A stretch of 64,000 nt of DNA from Hypoxylon rubiginosum. Lineage: Eukaryota; Ascomycota; Sordariomycetes; Xylariales; Hypoxylaceae. The notes beneath the pieces are model-generated. The model saw only the letters and a program-made list of their open reading frames with translations. It did not search any database and was not told where the DNA came from. Within the stretch, counting starts at the first letter, position 1. The number at the start of each line of letters is the position of its first letter. This document shows, piece by piece, positions 12,931 to 24,042 of the stretch. Both the position numbers and the translations under genes were made by a program. The DNA lies in the NCBI GenBank assembly GCA_902806565.1, contig CADCXA010000056.1, forward strand, positions 868,001 through 932,000, given 5' to 3'.

Positions 12931-14971
12931 TCATCCAAACTTCAATTTGCTCTGCCCATGCTCGAGCTTGTTGGTGCTAGAGGTGCTACTACTACCTCTC
13001 GTAGATTTCTTAGACGACAAAGACGATGCAGCTGCAGTATTCTTGTGGCTGCGTGGTCCCGTGGAGTGGTCGTTGGCAAATGTCCGGCTGCCACGTTCTT
13101 CGTCCTGGAGGTCTTTGGCGAGATGCCAGTCGAGGTGGCTCTGGAGGGCCTCGGCATCCTCGAGCCTTGCATCGCAGCGCGCACATACCTTAGTGTATTC
13201 CGTGATTGGGTTCGGGTGACCTCCTGTTCGGTTCGGCGACGCCCCTTTCGACTCTATCTCAAGTTTAGCCGTATCTACTACGTCGTCGTCGTCGACACCT
13301 CGATTGGAGTCCCCACCCGAGGAGCTCTCCCTCTTAGGAAAGAATCGCTGGATACCGGGATTATCAACCCGTCGTTTCTTCTCCGGTCGTTCATGCGTGG
13401 ACGTAGATGGCCCGATCGATCCGTCTCTCTCGACAGCTTTTGATTCGCGAGCTTCGTCTCCCTTTAATAAGAAGGCACCTATACCTCTGTTGCCTGTGAT
13501 CCCATCCTCAAACCCCCCAACGCTCAAGCTCAAGTTAGCGCAGGGCCAGACCCTCCCTTCCTGGATAATTTGGCTGAACAGACTCTTGGCAAGTTCGAAC
13601 AAAGTCGCCTCGTCAAGCGTCTTTCCCTGGGGAATGCTACTCTGCCGCGAACGGGTCTGGCCACCCATGCGATGATGTAGATTGATCGTCTTGGGCCGCC
13701 TTTTGTTCTCGAGGACGCCCTCTTCTACTAACCGCGAGAATATGTCCGCAGCGAAAATTCGCAGCCATTTGTCGGCCTGCTCTCGGTTGTTTATGTGAGG
13801 TCTAAAGGATTTTGCGGACAGCATCGATTTGATCTGCGTCCGGGAGTTGACCTCGCTCGAGTCGATACCCCGGATGATGTTATAGAGCCAGACTCCAGTG
13901 TCGTCACCTAGTTTGAGCTTCATCTGTTCCACCGGCACGAGCAGCAAATCCTTGATCGCCTCCGTGTGAAAGGTAGATACGACCTGGTCGCCGAGCTTGC
14001 CCCCCAAATTTCGAATCTTCGTAAACTTCATGTCTGATAGGAAGTGCTGCACGGCTCGATTCCGAATCACGGTCTGCTGATTGGGCTTCTTGTAACCGGA
14101 GCCCAACTTACTGATCATTTTATTACCTGCTATGCCCGCTGAACATGTGTAGCCTAGGGTGCGACGAACCTGAGCTCGGACGTCTCGAACGATCTCTGAC
14201 CCAATGAGTATAGCTACGTCGTCCCAGTCTGGATCATCAGCTTCCGCTTCGACATCTTCGAGGTCCACGAGCGCATCAGCTTGCCAGTCGAGGGCAGTGA
14301 CCGGGGGAACAGGCAACTTCTCCGTGGGGTCGTCGTAAGGAGGAGGGTTGGTAAGCTCGGGGAATCTCTGCAGGAGGATCGAATGGATTTGCGCGGATAA
14401 GTCGACAAAGACTTCGTCTACGCTTGCCTTCTCGACCTTCTGTAGGTCGGGCGGTAGACTCTCCTTGATTAGCGCGAGTATTTTTCGCGATTCAAGCCTG
14501 TAAGGGTCTAGAGACACCTTATGAGTTCCGATATGAGAGGCAGCATCGTCGTGATACGCCCATTTCTCGTCGCCCTCCTTCCAAGTAGCAACATGCTGCG
14601 CAATCAGGTTTGGGCACATCTTTTTCGCGTCAGTCACGGTGCAGTGCCGCCCAATGCCGAATGCGCGCGCAGGATAGTTAACGGCAATCAGGCCTTGCCT
14701 ATAAGCTGTGAGCCAATGATAGTAGTAGGATAGACAATAAAGAAAGCTATAAATACCACTGTTGAACTGCTAGAGGTTGATCTTCGGCGATGTCGCGGCG
14801 TATCATCTCGCATTGCGCATAGAAAGCATCTAGATCGATGTGGGCGATGACGCGCAGCGGAGATGATGCAGAGTAAGACGCCAATAAGCTCAGCTGCCTG
14901 TACGTGAATTGGGATTTCCGCCGCCCGGTGCCGTGGACGGGGGACGACAAGTGGAAAGGGGGAGAAGACAT
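12931..14971 (-). CDS. rad30: DNA polymerase eta (Y-family, Rad30)
   Basis: A 660-residue translesion DNA polymerase from two exons, 14971-14757 and 14698-12931, with a 58-bp intron that closes in phase through Trp72. Catalytic residues are visible: HIDLDAFYAQCEM gives D46 and D48, and SVDEVFVDL gives D166 and E167. The palm and finger segment AVNYPARAFGI follows the splice. HhH-type sequence (KFTKIRNLGGKLGD) and the little-finger region lie around residues 290-480. The C-terminus carries a UBZ zinc finger with spacing C577-x2-C580-x12-H593-x3-H597, for ubiquitinated PCNA. It ends in QSKLKFG, a short PIP-like motif (Q654, L657, F659). The family inserts opposite UV photoproducts in the nucleus. 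Length and architecture are normal. The start is the first ATG, ~40 residues ahead of the DLD motif, as is common in fungal forms. Confidence 0.94.
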
Positions 14972-17799
14972 GGCTCAGCTTTGCGAGACGGGGCCCCGTC
15001 GGCTCGCCACCTCTCAGAATGGGGAACGGGGTGCGGAGCGGAATGACCAGACGAGTGGCGGAGCTCTTCCCGAAATCATGGTTGGAGAACAAGGATTACC
15101 GTGAAAGAGGGTCTGAATCGGCGCCGGTAAGATGGAGAATGATGGGAGCGGATTCGGATTCGGTAGGTGAAGGAAGGATTCGATTTCCGAAAGAAAGACG
15201 CGATAAAAGTCGCGACCCAGACCCAAAGCGGCGACGCGGACGGCAGACTACTAGGTAAAAAGTGGGTTATTTGTACATACAGTACGTCACAAGAAAAGCA
15301 TGACTCCCCTATTTTCTTATTTTTCTTTCCTTTTCTCTATTGCTTTTCCTTTCTACGCCTCCATCAATATCGCAGTATTTCCCCATGGTCACGATGAAGA
15401 GATCGTATTAAATTCGAGGGTAAGTAATTAAACGAATTGAGCATTTTGATTGGATTGCCGGCACAGCAAGATCGTATATGATTGATTCTCCTCTCCGCTG
15501 TGCTGTGTTACGGGTTACAAGCCATGTATATATACACGAATTACCCCTTGGACTTCGTTGGGAGAATGGGTCATGGAAGATTCCCGGTTCGAGCATCTAC
15601 TTCCGGAAAAAGAAACAGCAGCAAAGCCGATCCTGCAAGTATCTAGCCCCCCGATGTAACTCCATGCGAGTTTGTTGTCGGAAGAGCCTTGCGCTTGTTG
15701 AGCACACCTAGGTAGGTAGTGTTGTGTGGACGTGCCGAAGTCGATTCGTCGGCACGAGTCCATGAGTGTAATGGATGCGATTTGCCCCCTTCCGGAAAGC
15801 CGTCCCATGCAAATCACTATGCTGTCCGTCCAGTGACGCTTTACCAACCCTATATTTCGTGCAGGAACCTCGCATGATAACTAAAGTACCTACATGACGC
15901 TCCCCGCAGCCTATTACCGGTCTCCCTAGAACCAACTTGCGTATGCCGAAGCCATCTTTAACTTGACTTCACATATAGTTTTATTAGAGAGAGAGTGAGA
16001 GTGAGAACGAGAGAGAAAGGTCCTACGACGTGCCGATATTTCTCTTCTTTCTTAGTGTAGGATTAAGAACGGAAGATTGCGGAGTTTTCTTGTCGGAGGC
16101 TGACTGTTTCCTCCCTACGACCCGTCTGACACTAGCAGAGCAAAAGAAACCTCGCTACATCCGATGGGTTCTGGCCTCTGATCTACCTTCATGACTAAGC
16201 GCGCGGTCCGATTCTAGACTGCAAGCCGCCTCCTCTTGGGCTTGCCTGGTTCGCGGGCCTCGTCCAAACCATTGCGGGATAAAAACTTGGGGGAAAGGCT
16301 GTTCTTGTTCTCCCTTGTTCCTGTTCGAGGCATGCTCTGGTTGCAATAGCCGCAACCCGCGTCGGATAGGCCGAGTTCAACAAATCCATATTACGCCGAG
16401 CTGAGCCGCCGACCTACGCATACCGGATATGAAAGGAGAAACTCTCCCATGTTCAGCGCTCTCGACTACACCTCTTCTTCCAGAGTTGTACGTAATGAGC
16501 GGACGGGATGAACCTCACTCTGCATGGTGGCTGCTGAGAATGAGCTGCCGGTCAGTTCAGTATGGTAACTGACCTAGGTAGAGAGTGTTCTGAATGGTCG
16601 AGGCTTTCAAGATATCAGATCGCCGACATGTAGTTAGGGTTATACAACATTGTCTCGAACTGCAACGGGTAATGAAAGGGCATAGTTTATAAGCCAAGAG
16701 CCTCATATTTGCCACTGCCTAGATCCGATGCCGTTGACGATACCCAAGGAGGGTTCTCACCCCCATCATTCTTACGCAAAGAACCCCCGCCGTAATCCCA
16801 AGTCGTCGGTAACCATAGCAAGTCAGGATGATGGTCATCCCACGCTTTCTGGTTCGCGCTCTAACCCATCGACAGAAGTATAGCGATGCAATAAGACTTC
16901 CCCGTTTTGAGAGTGACCCAAGACAGAGGTAACACTGAAGATCATACGAGTGCTCACGAGCTGAATAGTAGAATCCTTACTCGGTCTCGAGACCCTCCGG
17001 TCGAGCGCCGGCAGAGTGTCACTGCTAAGATTAAACCCCCATGGGCCATCTATCTACTTGCCTATCACGTCTTTACGTAGCACGGCTCCACGTCCGTTGA
17101 TTCGCCACAAACTAATTACGTGCCGGCAGGGGCTATTCCAAGGACGTAGGTCTGAATGTCGTAGCCGGTAAGGCTCAAGGACGACCTGATTTGTCCCCCC
17201 CCTTGCAGGTCTTTAGCTCCCCCATAAGCACTTTCCAGATTAACTCCCTATTTCTGCGGAGCTCTAGTACCACTAGCTCATATATTCCTCCCACGGGGTG
17301 GTCCATCGGTGCGACATAACTAAGGAATCCGCCAGTTTGTACGAGTGGGATAGGGGGGTGGGGGCTAAAATGCTAAATGTCGAGAGTTTATGAGCTACAA
17401 TGCTGCCGAGACGTCCGACTATTTGGATTCCGTAAAACGGATCGAATTACCCTTGTCCTGGGTCGCTTCGACAGGTATACACTGCCTCGATAGACGCTGC
17501 AGGTGACTTTCGACGTAGATTTACTGGGCAGGCTGCGAGGTAGAGTATTAGTCACGAGGCTCGCTCGAGATAACATGACACGATGTTTGTGCAAATTCCA
17601 ACTTCTCTGCTATCAGATACTGGCTGGTTTTCGTCGTGTTTTGAACCTCAACTGTGGTTCTGTTTCGAAACGGGCCAAAGAGCGAGACGGAAAGTTGGGC
17701 CACGGCCATGGCAGTACAGGAGGCGCAGGGCTTGCGTTTATTCGTCTCATATTTTACCAGATGCTACTCTGGCAATATGGTAGGAGCCGATTAGTTAGA
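14972..17799. other. Intergenic, 2.8 kb
   Basis: The first ~300 bases are the upstream region of the polymerase eta gene. After that there are only short frames with stops throughout and no family resemblance. The palindrome-type motif ACCTAGGTA occurs at about 15708-15716 and 16572-16580. There is a GAGAG run near 15988-16018. Confidence 0.6.
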
Positions 17800-18465
17800 G
17801 TCCCGGTAAGGCCACCGAGGTGAGAAAAAAATTGCAGTCGGAAGCATGCCGTTGACCTTGTTCACGAGACCGTTCATGCATGCAGCACCGCCCGCGCTGT
17901 CAATGTTTCATACCTTGATAGGGGCTTCAGTGAGGTTCGCATAGCGGTGTGGTTCCCTGCAGCTATCCGACTGTTTGGTCCCATTTGTATGTATGGATGT
18001 ATAGATGTGAAGATCGCCTTACCGTTGCCTCGTGGAATAGAGGATCCGCCTGCATAGAAGGCGACAGACGCTTGCTGGACTTGCCCTTTCGATACAGGAT
18101 AGGATTTGACCATTCCCGAGAATGATATCACGATCCAGTCTGTCGGGTCGAAATGTGCAGTATTCTAGGGTATTTTCTCGCGTGGTCTTGACCCTAGTAG
18201 AAAAGGTCTATACGATGGAACGTAGCCCTTCGGCGTCGCCTTCGCTTCCAGCCCGTCTCCTTCGAATCCTCCGCCTTGGAACACGCTTAATACCATAGTC
18301 GACCGAAAGTCCTATTGGCGGGCCGCTCGCTACCTTGGGGGTTCTCGACTTCTTGCCCAGACATTTCTCTTCGAGTCCGACACCGGTCTCTACCGGTTTT
18401 CGACCTGCCCCTATCATGATTAGAGCGGTGACATTTTTCCCTGCCAGGATCCTTGATCGTAACAC
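17800..18465 (-). pseudogene. Possible unrecognised gene or decayed remnant
   Basis: On the minus strand three open blocks can be joined by two intron-like gaps that keep phase. The first ends in GLRSI near 18207 and meets a 49-bp gap (GTATAG donor, CCCTAG acceptor). A block containing HFDPTDWIVISFSGMV and SVAFYAGGSSIPRGN follows. A second gap (GTAAGG donor, TTGACAG acceptor) leads to AGGAACMNGLVNKVNGMLPT, after which the frame runs to a stop near 17800. No convincing ATG opens the first block. I do not recognise the family. Phase agreement at both gaps could still be chance, so this may be a real short gene, a relic or noise. Confidence 0.25.
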
Positions 18466-18897
18466 AACCTTTCGAGGTATCGTTGAAAAACTCTGCTGGT
18501 GTAAGTCAGGTGGGACAGCGATCCTGTCATCGCCTTAGTCGTCACCGAAGGGGGCTATTGTTTCTGGATGATGTCGAAAGTGAAGAGAAATTGCGTGAAT
18601 AGCGAGGCTCTGCGATTTTTCTTCGAGTGTCTACGTACGAAGTGCTCGGTGCTGCCCGAGTATGGAGCTTGAGAAGCGTAGAACTTGTCTCGTCGTAGTC
18701 ATGGCTCCCGTGCGTATAAGGGGCAGGCCAACTCCCTTCAATCCAGTCGATCTAGATCATCAACTCAGACTCGTATAGACTATTCACTCTATCATTGGCC
18801 TTCAGTGACTACATTAGCTTCTTTTATATTATCGAATCATCTTCCCGGACGTTTAGCTCTTGCTTATACTCGAGACGACAGACAACAATCTGCCAAA

Positions 18898-19142
18898 ATG
18901 TGAGGAACTCGACAACTTGGGACTTCTTACCTAACAAGCCTTTTAGGGCCGACACTGAAAAAACTCCATCGTCCTCCGGCACTTACTGTGTTCCCACCGA
19001 TTTTGGTGAAACTGCCGGCACGATCCAATGCTGCGAATGCAAGGAATCAGGCAACTTCCTTAACAATGCAGACGGGGGCGCCCGTTGCAAAACCTGCGCT
19101 CATAACCAGTGTTCCAGCTGCAATCCACCAGTTCAACAATAA
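18898..19142 (+). CDS. Small Cys-rich zinc-binding-like protein
   Basis: A 65-residue protein from two exons. The first coding exon is only the two bases AT at 18898-18899. A 47-bp intron (18900-18946, GTGAGG donor, CCTAAC branch, TTTTAG acceptor) then separates them from the G that completes the ATG, and exon 2 runs 18947-19142. The protein starts MADTEKTPSSSG and has Cys at 15, 29, 30, 32, 48, 51, 56 and 59. The arrangement CCEC, then a spacer, then CKTCAHNQCSSC (C-x2-C-x-H-x2-C-x2-C) resembles small zinc-ribbon-like proteins common in filamentous fungi. There is no signal peptide or membrane segment, so it is probably cytosolic or nuclear. Function is unknown. The alternative is an upstream in-frame start at 18795 with the intron retained, giving 115 residues, which explains the strong splice signals less well. 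Confidence 0.65.
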
Positions 19143-20259
19143 TAATCTCTACTGTCGTGAGACCCTTGATGCACCAGCGCTGTGTGTGATGGGTGATCTC
19201 GGCGAATAGGGGTCGACGGTTGGGGTCGGGTTAGAGGCTAGGGACTGTCGTTCGTTTAGGTGGACATCGGATTTCTTATTCAACGTTATCATTCGACCGT
19301 TCTTGGCTATGTTCTAGTTATACTCTCGTTGTCGTCTGCTGTAGTGTACTGTGTGGTGGAGGATACACTCGCTTGACCATAGACCTCGAGGCTCTACGTT
19401 TTTTGAATTGACAAGGAGACAGCTCAACCTGTCCCTTTTTTTCCTCCCCGAAACAATCGCTCGAGTATATATATTTAATGTGAAAGAAATGAAGAATAGA
19501 AGAAGCTAACACAGGTAGGAAAATAGTAACTGCCTAGGACATAGCCATGCCTTATTATTTAAAACATCCACGTGCAGGTATCGCATTAGAGGTCTGTATG
19601 TCTTAGCCTCGGGCCTTGTCTCACAGTATCATGTCTCTAATAACCCATCTTTCTTAAGGCTCACGTCTTCATTGGCTAGCACATGTCCATTTCCGGTGTT
19701 ACTCGCAGATGTATATATTAACTGACAGCCTGGAAAGCGCGGTCTACGTAGGCTTCGCCGAAGTTAGTCAGTCAATAGGAGGTGAAAGTTGCGAAGTGGA
19801 AATATTAATTAAAAAGGCTGACGTCTCATTGGAGTCACTGCCACCCGTGTCGGGACCACCAGGACCGAAGAACAGGACAATTAGGGAAGCATTTGTCTGC
19901 GATCTTGTCCTCGATATTGTCCTATTGCACCGGATTGAATAAACTTGGAGCAGAAGAATCGTTCTAGACTGAATTCCTACATTACCCTAGACGTGACGTT
20001 ACAGCGCCCGGCTTGGGCAAAGCAAGCGGGAGCCTCATCTTTGAACGATCGGGGGTCTCCGGGTTCCATGTAAATAAGCATGTAGACAAGTCTATTCGTT
20101 AGGTATTATCTCCGAATTCTAATTAATCTCTTTCGTTGCAACATTACTACGCGCGTTACCGCTATTACAAGATGCTTAGAACGAACCATCAAAATGTCGC
20201 TCGCTGAAGATATGAAGCGCGCTCCGACCAAACTCCAATGTCCAAAGGGAAAGGGGGTA
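19143..20259. other. Intergenic, 1.1 kb
   Basis: Contains the 3' region of the small Cys-rich gene and the 3' region of the palmitoyltransferase gene on the opposite strand. An open frame of 77 codons at 19709-19942 on plus has no family resemblance and no flanking support, so I do not call it. Confidence 0.55.
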
Positions 20260-21682
20260 TCAATTACCTATGCGCACACCTTCCAAGTTCCCGCTTCCTC
20301 GTCTACCAAGTTCCTTCATTTCGAGCCCTGCGCTGTCGCTGTCCTTCCCCGCGACGCCCGAGAGGCCGTATCTGGCAAGGACATCGGCCATGACGTGGCC
20401 CATCGGGTAGAAGCTTTCGTGGCTGTCGTGGTTGGCGCAGGGCGACTTTCGAATAGGTAGAAACCAATCGAAAATGTTGGTGCCCATGACGGTTTGCCAA
20501 TTTCGCCATATTCCAATATCCCACGGATTCTCCCCTGGCTCGGTCTTGAGTACTGCGAAAGTTCGTGTTGCTAAATCATCGCGCCTAGCCGGACCCGCAC
20601 CCGACCTATTGCCGGCTCCCATATCTCCATTAAAACGTCCATTTCGTTGCTCCTCCTCCTCGTCCTCCTTCGGCAGCGGATACGTCACCACCGAGAACTT
20701 GTCCGTCGATACAGTGCCACGGGGCGCGCGCACAGCCATCTGGTATACCTTAAACCGGGAGCTGAGCGCGTCGACGTTTGTCATGTTGAGGAAGATATAC
20801 CGCATGGACGTGACGGTCATGAGAAAGGTGAAGAGCCCGAAGAACGCAGCCAGCGCGATGGCGGCTATGAAGTGGGCGTCCAGCGGAGATCCCTCGCTGA
20901 CCTGCTTGTGGAGGCTCGAGGCTGTGGCCCCAAGAACGAGACCGCAATAGCACGCGGTATACGTGGTAAATTGTACAAAATATTTAAACGCTAGAGATAG
21001 TCAGTAAACCGTGATTCTTGAAAATGGTGGGGTTGTATGCAGCTCACAGTTCTCTCCTATCATGCCACCGACCCACGGGCAATAGTGGTCCATCCTAAAG
21101 ACGCAGCGGCTGATCTCGCTACTGTGATGGACCCGATCCGCCTTCCAATTGAGACATTCAGAGCACCATTTAGGGCGACCGTCATTTTCGCAGATGAAAG
21201 CATCTTTCGTGTAGAACTGTTCGAGGCCCGGACTATCCGGATCAAGGTCGGGACCATCGTAGTAAAGCCGGCTCTCGAAGTCGGTTCCCCGCCGTCCCTG
21301 CCGCCTCGCCTCGCTCTCGGTCTTCCTCCGCTCCTCCACTTGTGGCCCCAGCGGTACGACTCCAGTATCGAAAAGGACAGTCGTGACGGTTCTTAGGTAG
21401 GTCGCGATCATCAATAGAAGAAGAATGAAGTACAAGACCAAGATGACAATAGCTGCCCCGACCTCGCGTCGCTTGTTGATGAGAAAGGTAGCTAGAAGAA
21501 TCCCGACTTGTCAGCAAACGGCCCCATCGATCCGCGACGCTCGAGCTGTGAGAGGTAGGGAGCTTACAGCAAACGCGCCCGACAACGACAAAGGTGGCAT
21601 AGCTAACGGCGCCGACGAGAATGACGGGGACTATTCGGGTGATCCAGCGCGTGGCAGCTCTGGTGCTCTCGATGACAGGCAT
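20260..21682 (-). CDS. pfa5: Palmitoyltransferase Pfa5 (DHHC family)
   Basis: A 429-residue S-acyltransferase from exons 21682-21568, 21491-21048 and 20990-20260, with introns of 76 and 57 bp. It transfers palmitate to Cys of membrane-associated proteins. Four membrane segments are visible: two before the Cys-rich domain (about residues 13-34 and 50-72) and two after it. The catalytic tetrapeptide is DHYC (173-176), the fungal Pfa5 variant of DHHC, followed by PWVGGMIGEN and SFKYFVQF. The domain begins WCSEC (C148, C151). The next expected zinc ligand, the Cys of the usual HHC, is Ser162 (HHSSEISRC). The C-terminal NPWDIGIWRNW and the segment VMGTNIFDWFLPIRKSPC are typical of Pfa5 and close to the normal length. 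The start is the first ATG in frame (MPVIEST). The Ser162 change raises the question of reduced activity. Confidence 0.92.
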
Positions 21683-22398
21683 TTCCAATGCATCCTGGTT
21701 GGCAGACCGTCTCTAAAGAAAGCAGCCGCTTGACCCGAGGGGAAGAGAGAACGAGGGAGCGTTCGTCGGGTGCCCGACGAGGCTACGGATAAAGGAGAGC
21801 TGTCGTTCGGTGTTTTTTTGGAGGCTGTATCAAGATTGCATGTGCATTGGCGTGGATCGGGATCGTTTAATTACTTCCCTACAAGTTGCCGGCATCAGGA
21901 ACAAGGGTAAGGATATGGGTATCGGATCATAACTTGCGCAATACAGGGCTATTAATAGATGGGAAGCTATTACATAACGATGCCCAGTAGTAAGAGTGGT
22001 CCGTGCTTCTTTAATACTACCCCGATCTGCCCCGATGTGAGTGACCTTATTAACCAATTAACAGTTACTAAAAGACACACCTCTACAATTTTCGATATGA
22101 GTCCGTGGTCTTAATCGGCTTGCTGAGCCGTAATAATGGATACTTTAAGTTATATAAAACCGATTCTAAACCGGGGAAACAGAGGCGAGGCTATCTCGAA
22201 ACCCGGTCGATTTATAGTGTTGAATATATCACCAAGGTCAAGTGTCTTAAGTGCTACCGTAACAAGTAAACATAATAAGAAATTCATAGCAAATACTGCA
22301 TTTAAAACACCCAAGAATAATAAAACTACCCTCAAGCCTTATCATGAAAACGGGGTATCATATATATCTAGGAGTACGTGAGGTATGTATGTTCTGAC

Positions 22399-22433
<35 letters not shown>

Positions 22434-22702
22434 GTATGGTACATGTACCGGAGAGTTCTAGGAGTTCTAGTCAAACAAGCTTCTTCCCCTCTTCCCCTTA
22501 TGTAGAGCCGCCTCCCAGGCCTGGCTGGGCCTACCAGCAGTCCAGTGTATGTGTGCTTCGACACATCACACACTCCCAACCCTCCATAATCTTTCCACAA
22601 GTCCGCCCTAGGGGGGTATATCCTAAACGCCACATCACATCCTATCCCATCTCACACCGTCGTCACCTCCTCAACCACGCTCTCATTCCACACACCCACC
22701 CC
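21683..22702. other. Intergenic with AT-rich patch and CCAG microsatellite
   Basis: The upstream region of pfa5 lies at the left. Bases 22080-22380 are clearly more AT-rich than their surroundings and hold overlapping open frames on both strands with no recognisable product, possibly an eroded repeat. A CCAG repeat at 22400-22431 is listed separately. The right end is the 3' region of the thaumatin-like gene. Confidence 0.55.
22400..22431. repeat. CCAG tetranucleotide repeat, 8 copies
   Basis: Eight perfect CCAG units in a row, about 270 bases downstream of the thaumatin-like stop codon. Confidence 0.95.
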
Positions 22703-24042
22703 CTAGATCTGCGACAACACCGCACCAACCATCAACACAGCAGTCACCGCCAACCCCATCACCGGCGCTCTGCGTTCCACCGCTGCAGACTTGATCTTCG
22801 ACTCGATATAGCTCACGTTCATAGCCTTGAGCAGCACATCCCGCGAGACCTGCCCGCCGGCCGCGATCTGGTGCAGCTCGTCGGTAAAAGCGGCCAGTAT
22901 ATTCGTGCTGCGCCCGGCCGGGCAGAACACCACCTCCCAGCCGCCGCCGCTCGGGATCACAAACGTCGACGTCTGGTCGTCGAACGCGTAGCTGTACGCG
23001 TCCGGGCACACGGCCTTGGCGTTGTACGAGTACGGGCTCGGCTCGCACACCCACGGGTCGTCGTACTCGCCCGTGCAGCAGTCCGACGGGTCGTTCGACG
23101 CCGCGCACGCGCTCCGGCACGGGTCGAACACGGGCCGCTGGATGTTGTCGTCCGGGTACGGGTACACCCCGTCCCCCGGCTTCTCCGGCGGGAAGGCCTG
23201 CAGGTCCCACGGGCACCAGCTGACCAGGTCCCAGTTGGATGTGATATCCTCGTACGGCATCGGGTACGTCGCGTTCGTGTACGTCAGCCCAGTCTTACTG
23301 AAGGCGGCGAGGTAGCCGGCCGTCCCGATGCACGACGGGTTGACTAGGTTCGGCGGGATGTACGTCGTGTTGTCTGCCGGGTGGTAGACTACCCCTATAG
23401 GCAGGTTGTAGCCGTCGACGAGTGAGATATCGTAGAATGTCTGCCTGCCAGTCACGCCACCGGCGAGGTTGAATTCCGCAAGCGTGACGGGTACGGCGCC
23501 CTATTCGATTTCCTGTTAATGACGGGTGCAATACTTCCATGGTAGATGTCGTGACTTACACCATACTCGCAGTCCAGTTTGCCAAAACAGTCACCAGTCA
23601 AACACGTCGCCGTATCCCCGCTAGTAGTGCAATTTGTACGGCCCCAGATTCTGCCCTGCCACGTCGGACCGACAGTCAGACGTCTAGTGTCGCCCGGCGC
23701 GAGCTCGAACCCGTGCGACTCGGGAGGATCTCCATGCTGACTGCTAATTCCGGGCCACAGAGTCTCTCCACAGTTGTTGGTGATGATCAATGGGATTGCG
23801 TTCTCGCGCTTCGTCAAAGGGCGGCTCGTTCCTTGATATTGCCTGTTGGGACCGAGATAGTCAAAGGCGTACAACTCATGGTTACTTGGGTATACGACGG
23901 CTTTCACTGGCGGGGCCAATGATGATAGAAGAAGGGCTGCGATGAGTGGTAGCTTATTTATTATTGAGTTGCGACGGCGGCCGGCTTGGTTTGGCGGTTG
24001 ATGCATGGTATTGTACTGCTGCGTTCGCGCAGAGGTAATCAT
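22703..24042 (-). CDS. Thaumatin-like secreted protein, probable GPI anchor
   Basis: A 426-residue protein from exons 24042-23560 and 23500-22703, with a 59-bp intron closing in phase 0. A signal peptide is visible: LPLIAALLLSSLAPPVKA, with cleavage likely after VKA. Translation could begin at 24042 or at the second Met (24006), and the second gives a more usual signal peptide. The thaumatin signature CLTGDCFGKLDC starts at residue 147. The typical segments NNCGETLWPGI, VPVTLAEFNL and DISLVDGYNLPI follow, with many Cys for the disulfide-rich fold. The C-terminus ends in a hydrophobic stretch (APVMGLAVTAVLMVGAVL) after an Arg/Ala-rich linker, which suggests GPI attachment. Some fungal thaumatin-like proteins have reported glucanase activity, but none can be inferred here. 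Exon 2 is markedly richer in G/C at third codon positions than exon 1. Confidence 0.9.

Noticed and set aside
15988..17400. Search for a gene between polymerase eta and the Cys-rich gene
   Set aside because: Stops occur in all frames at short intervals, and no splice chain produced recognisable protein.
22385..23347. 320-codon open frame on plus, opposite the thaumatin-like gene
   Set aside because: It is the GC-rich antisense shadow of exon 2 of the thaumatin-like gene. The translation is Arg/His/Val-rich with no family resemblance.
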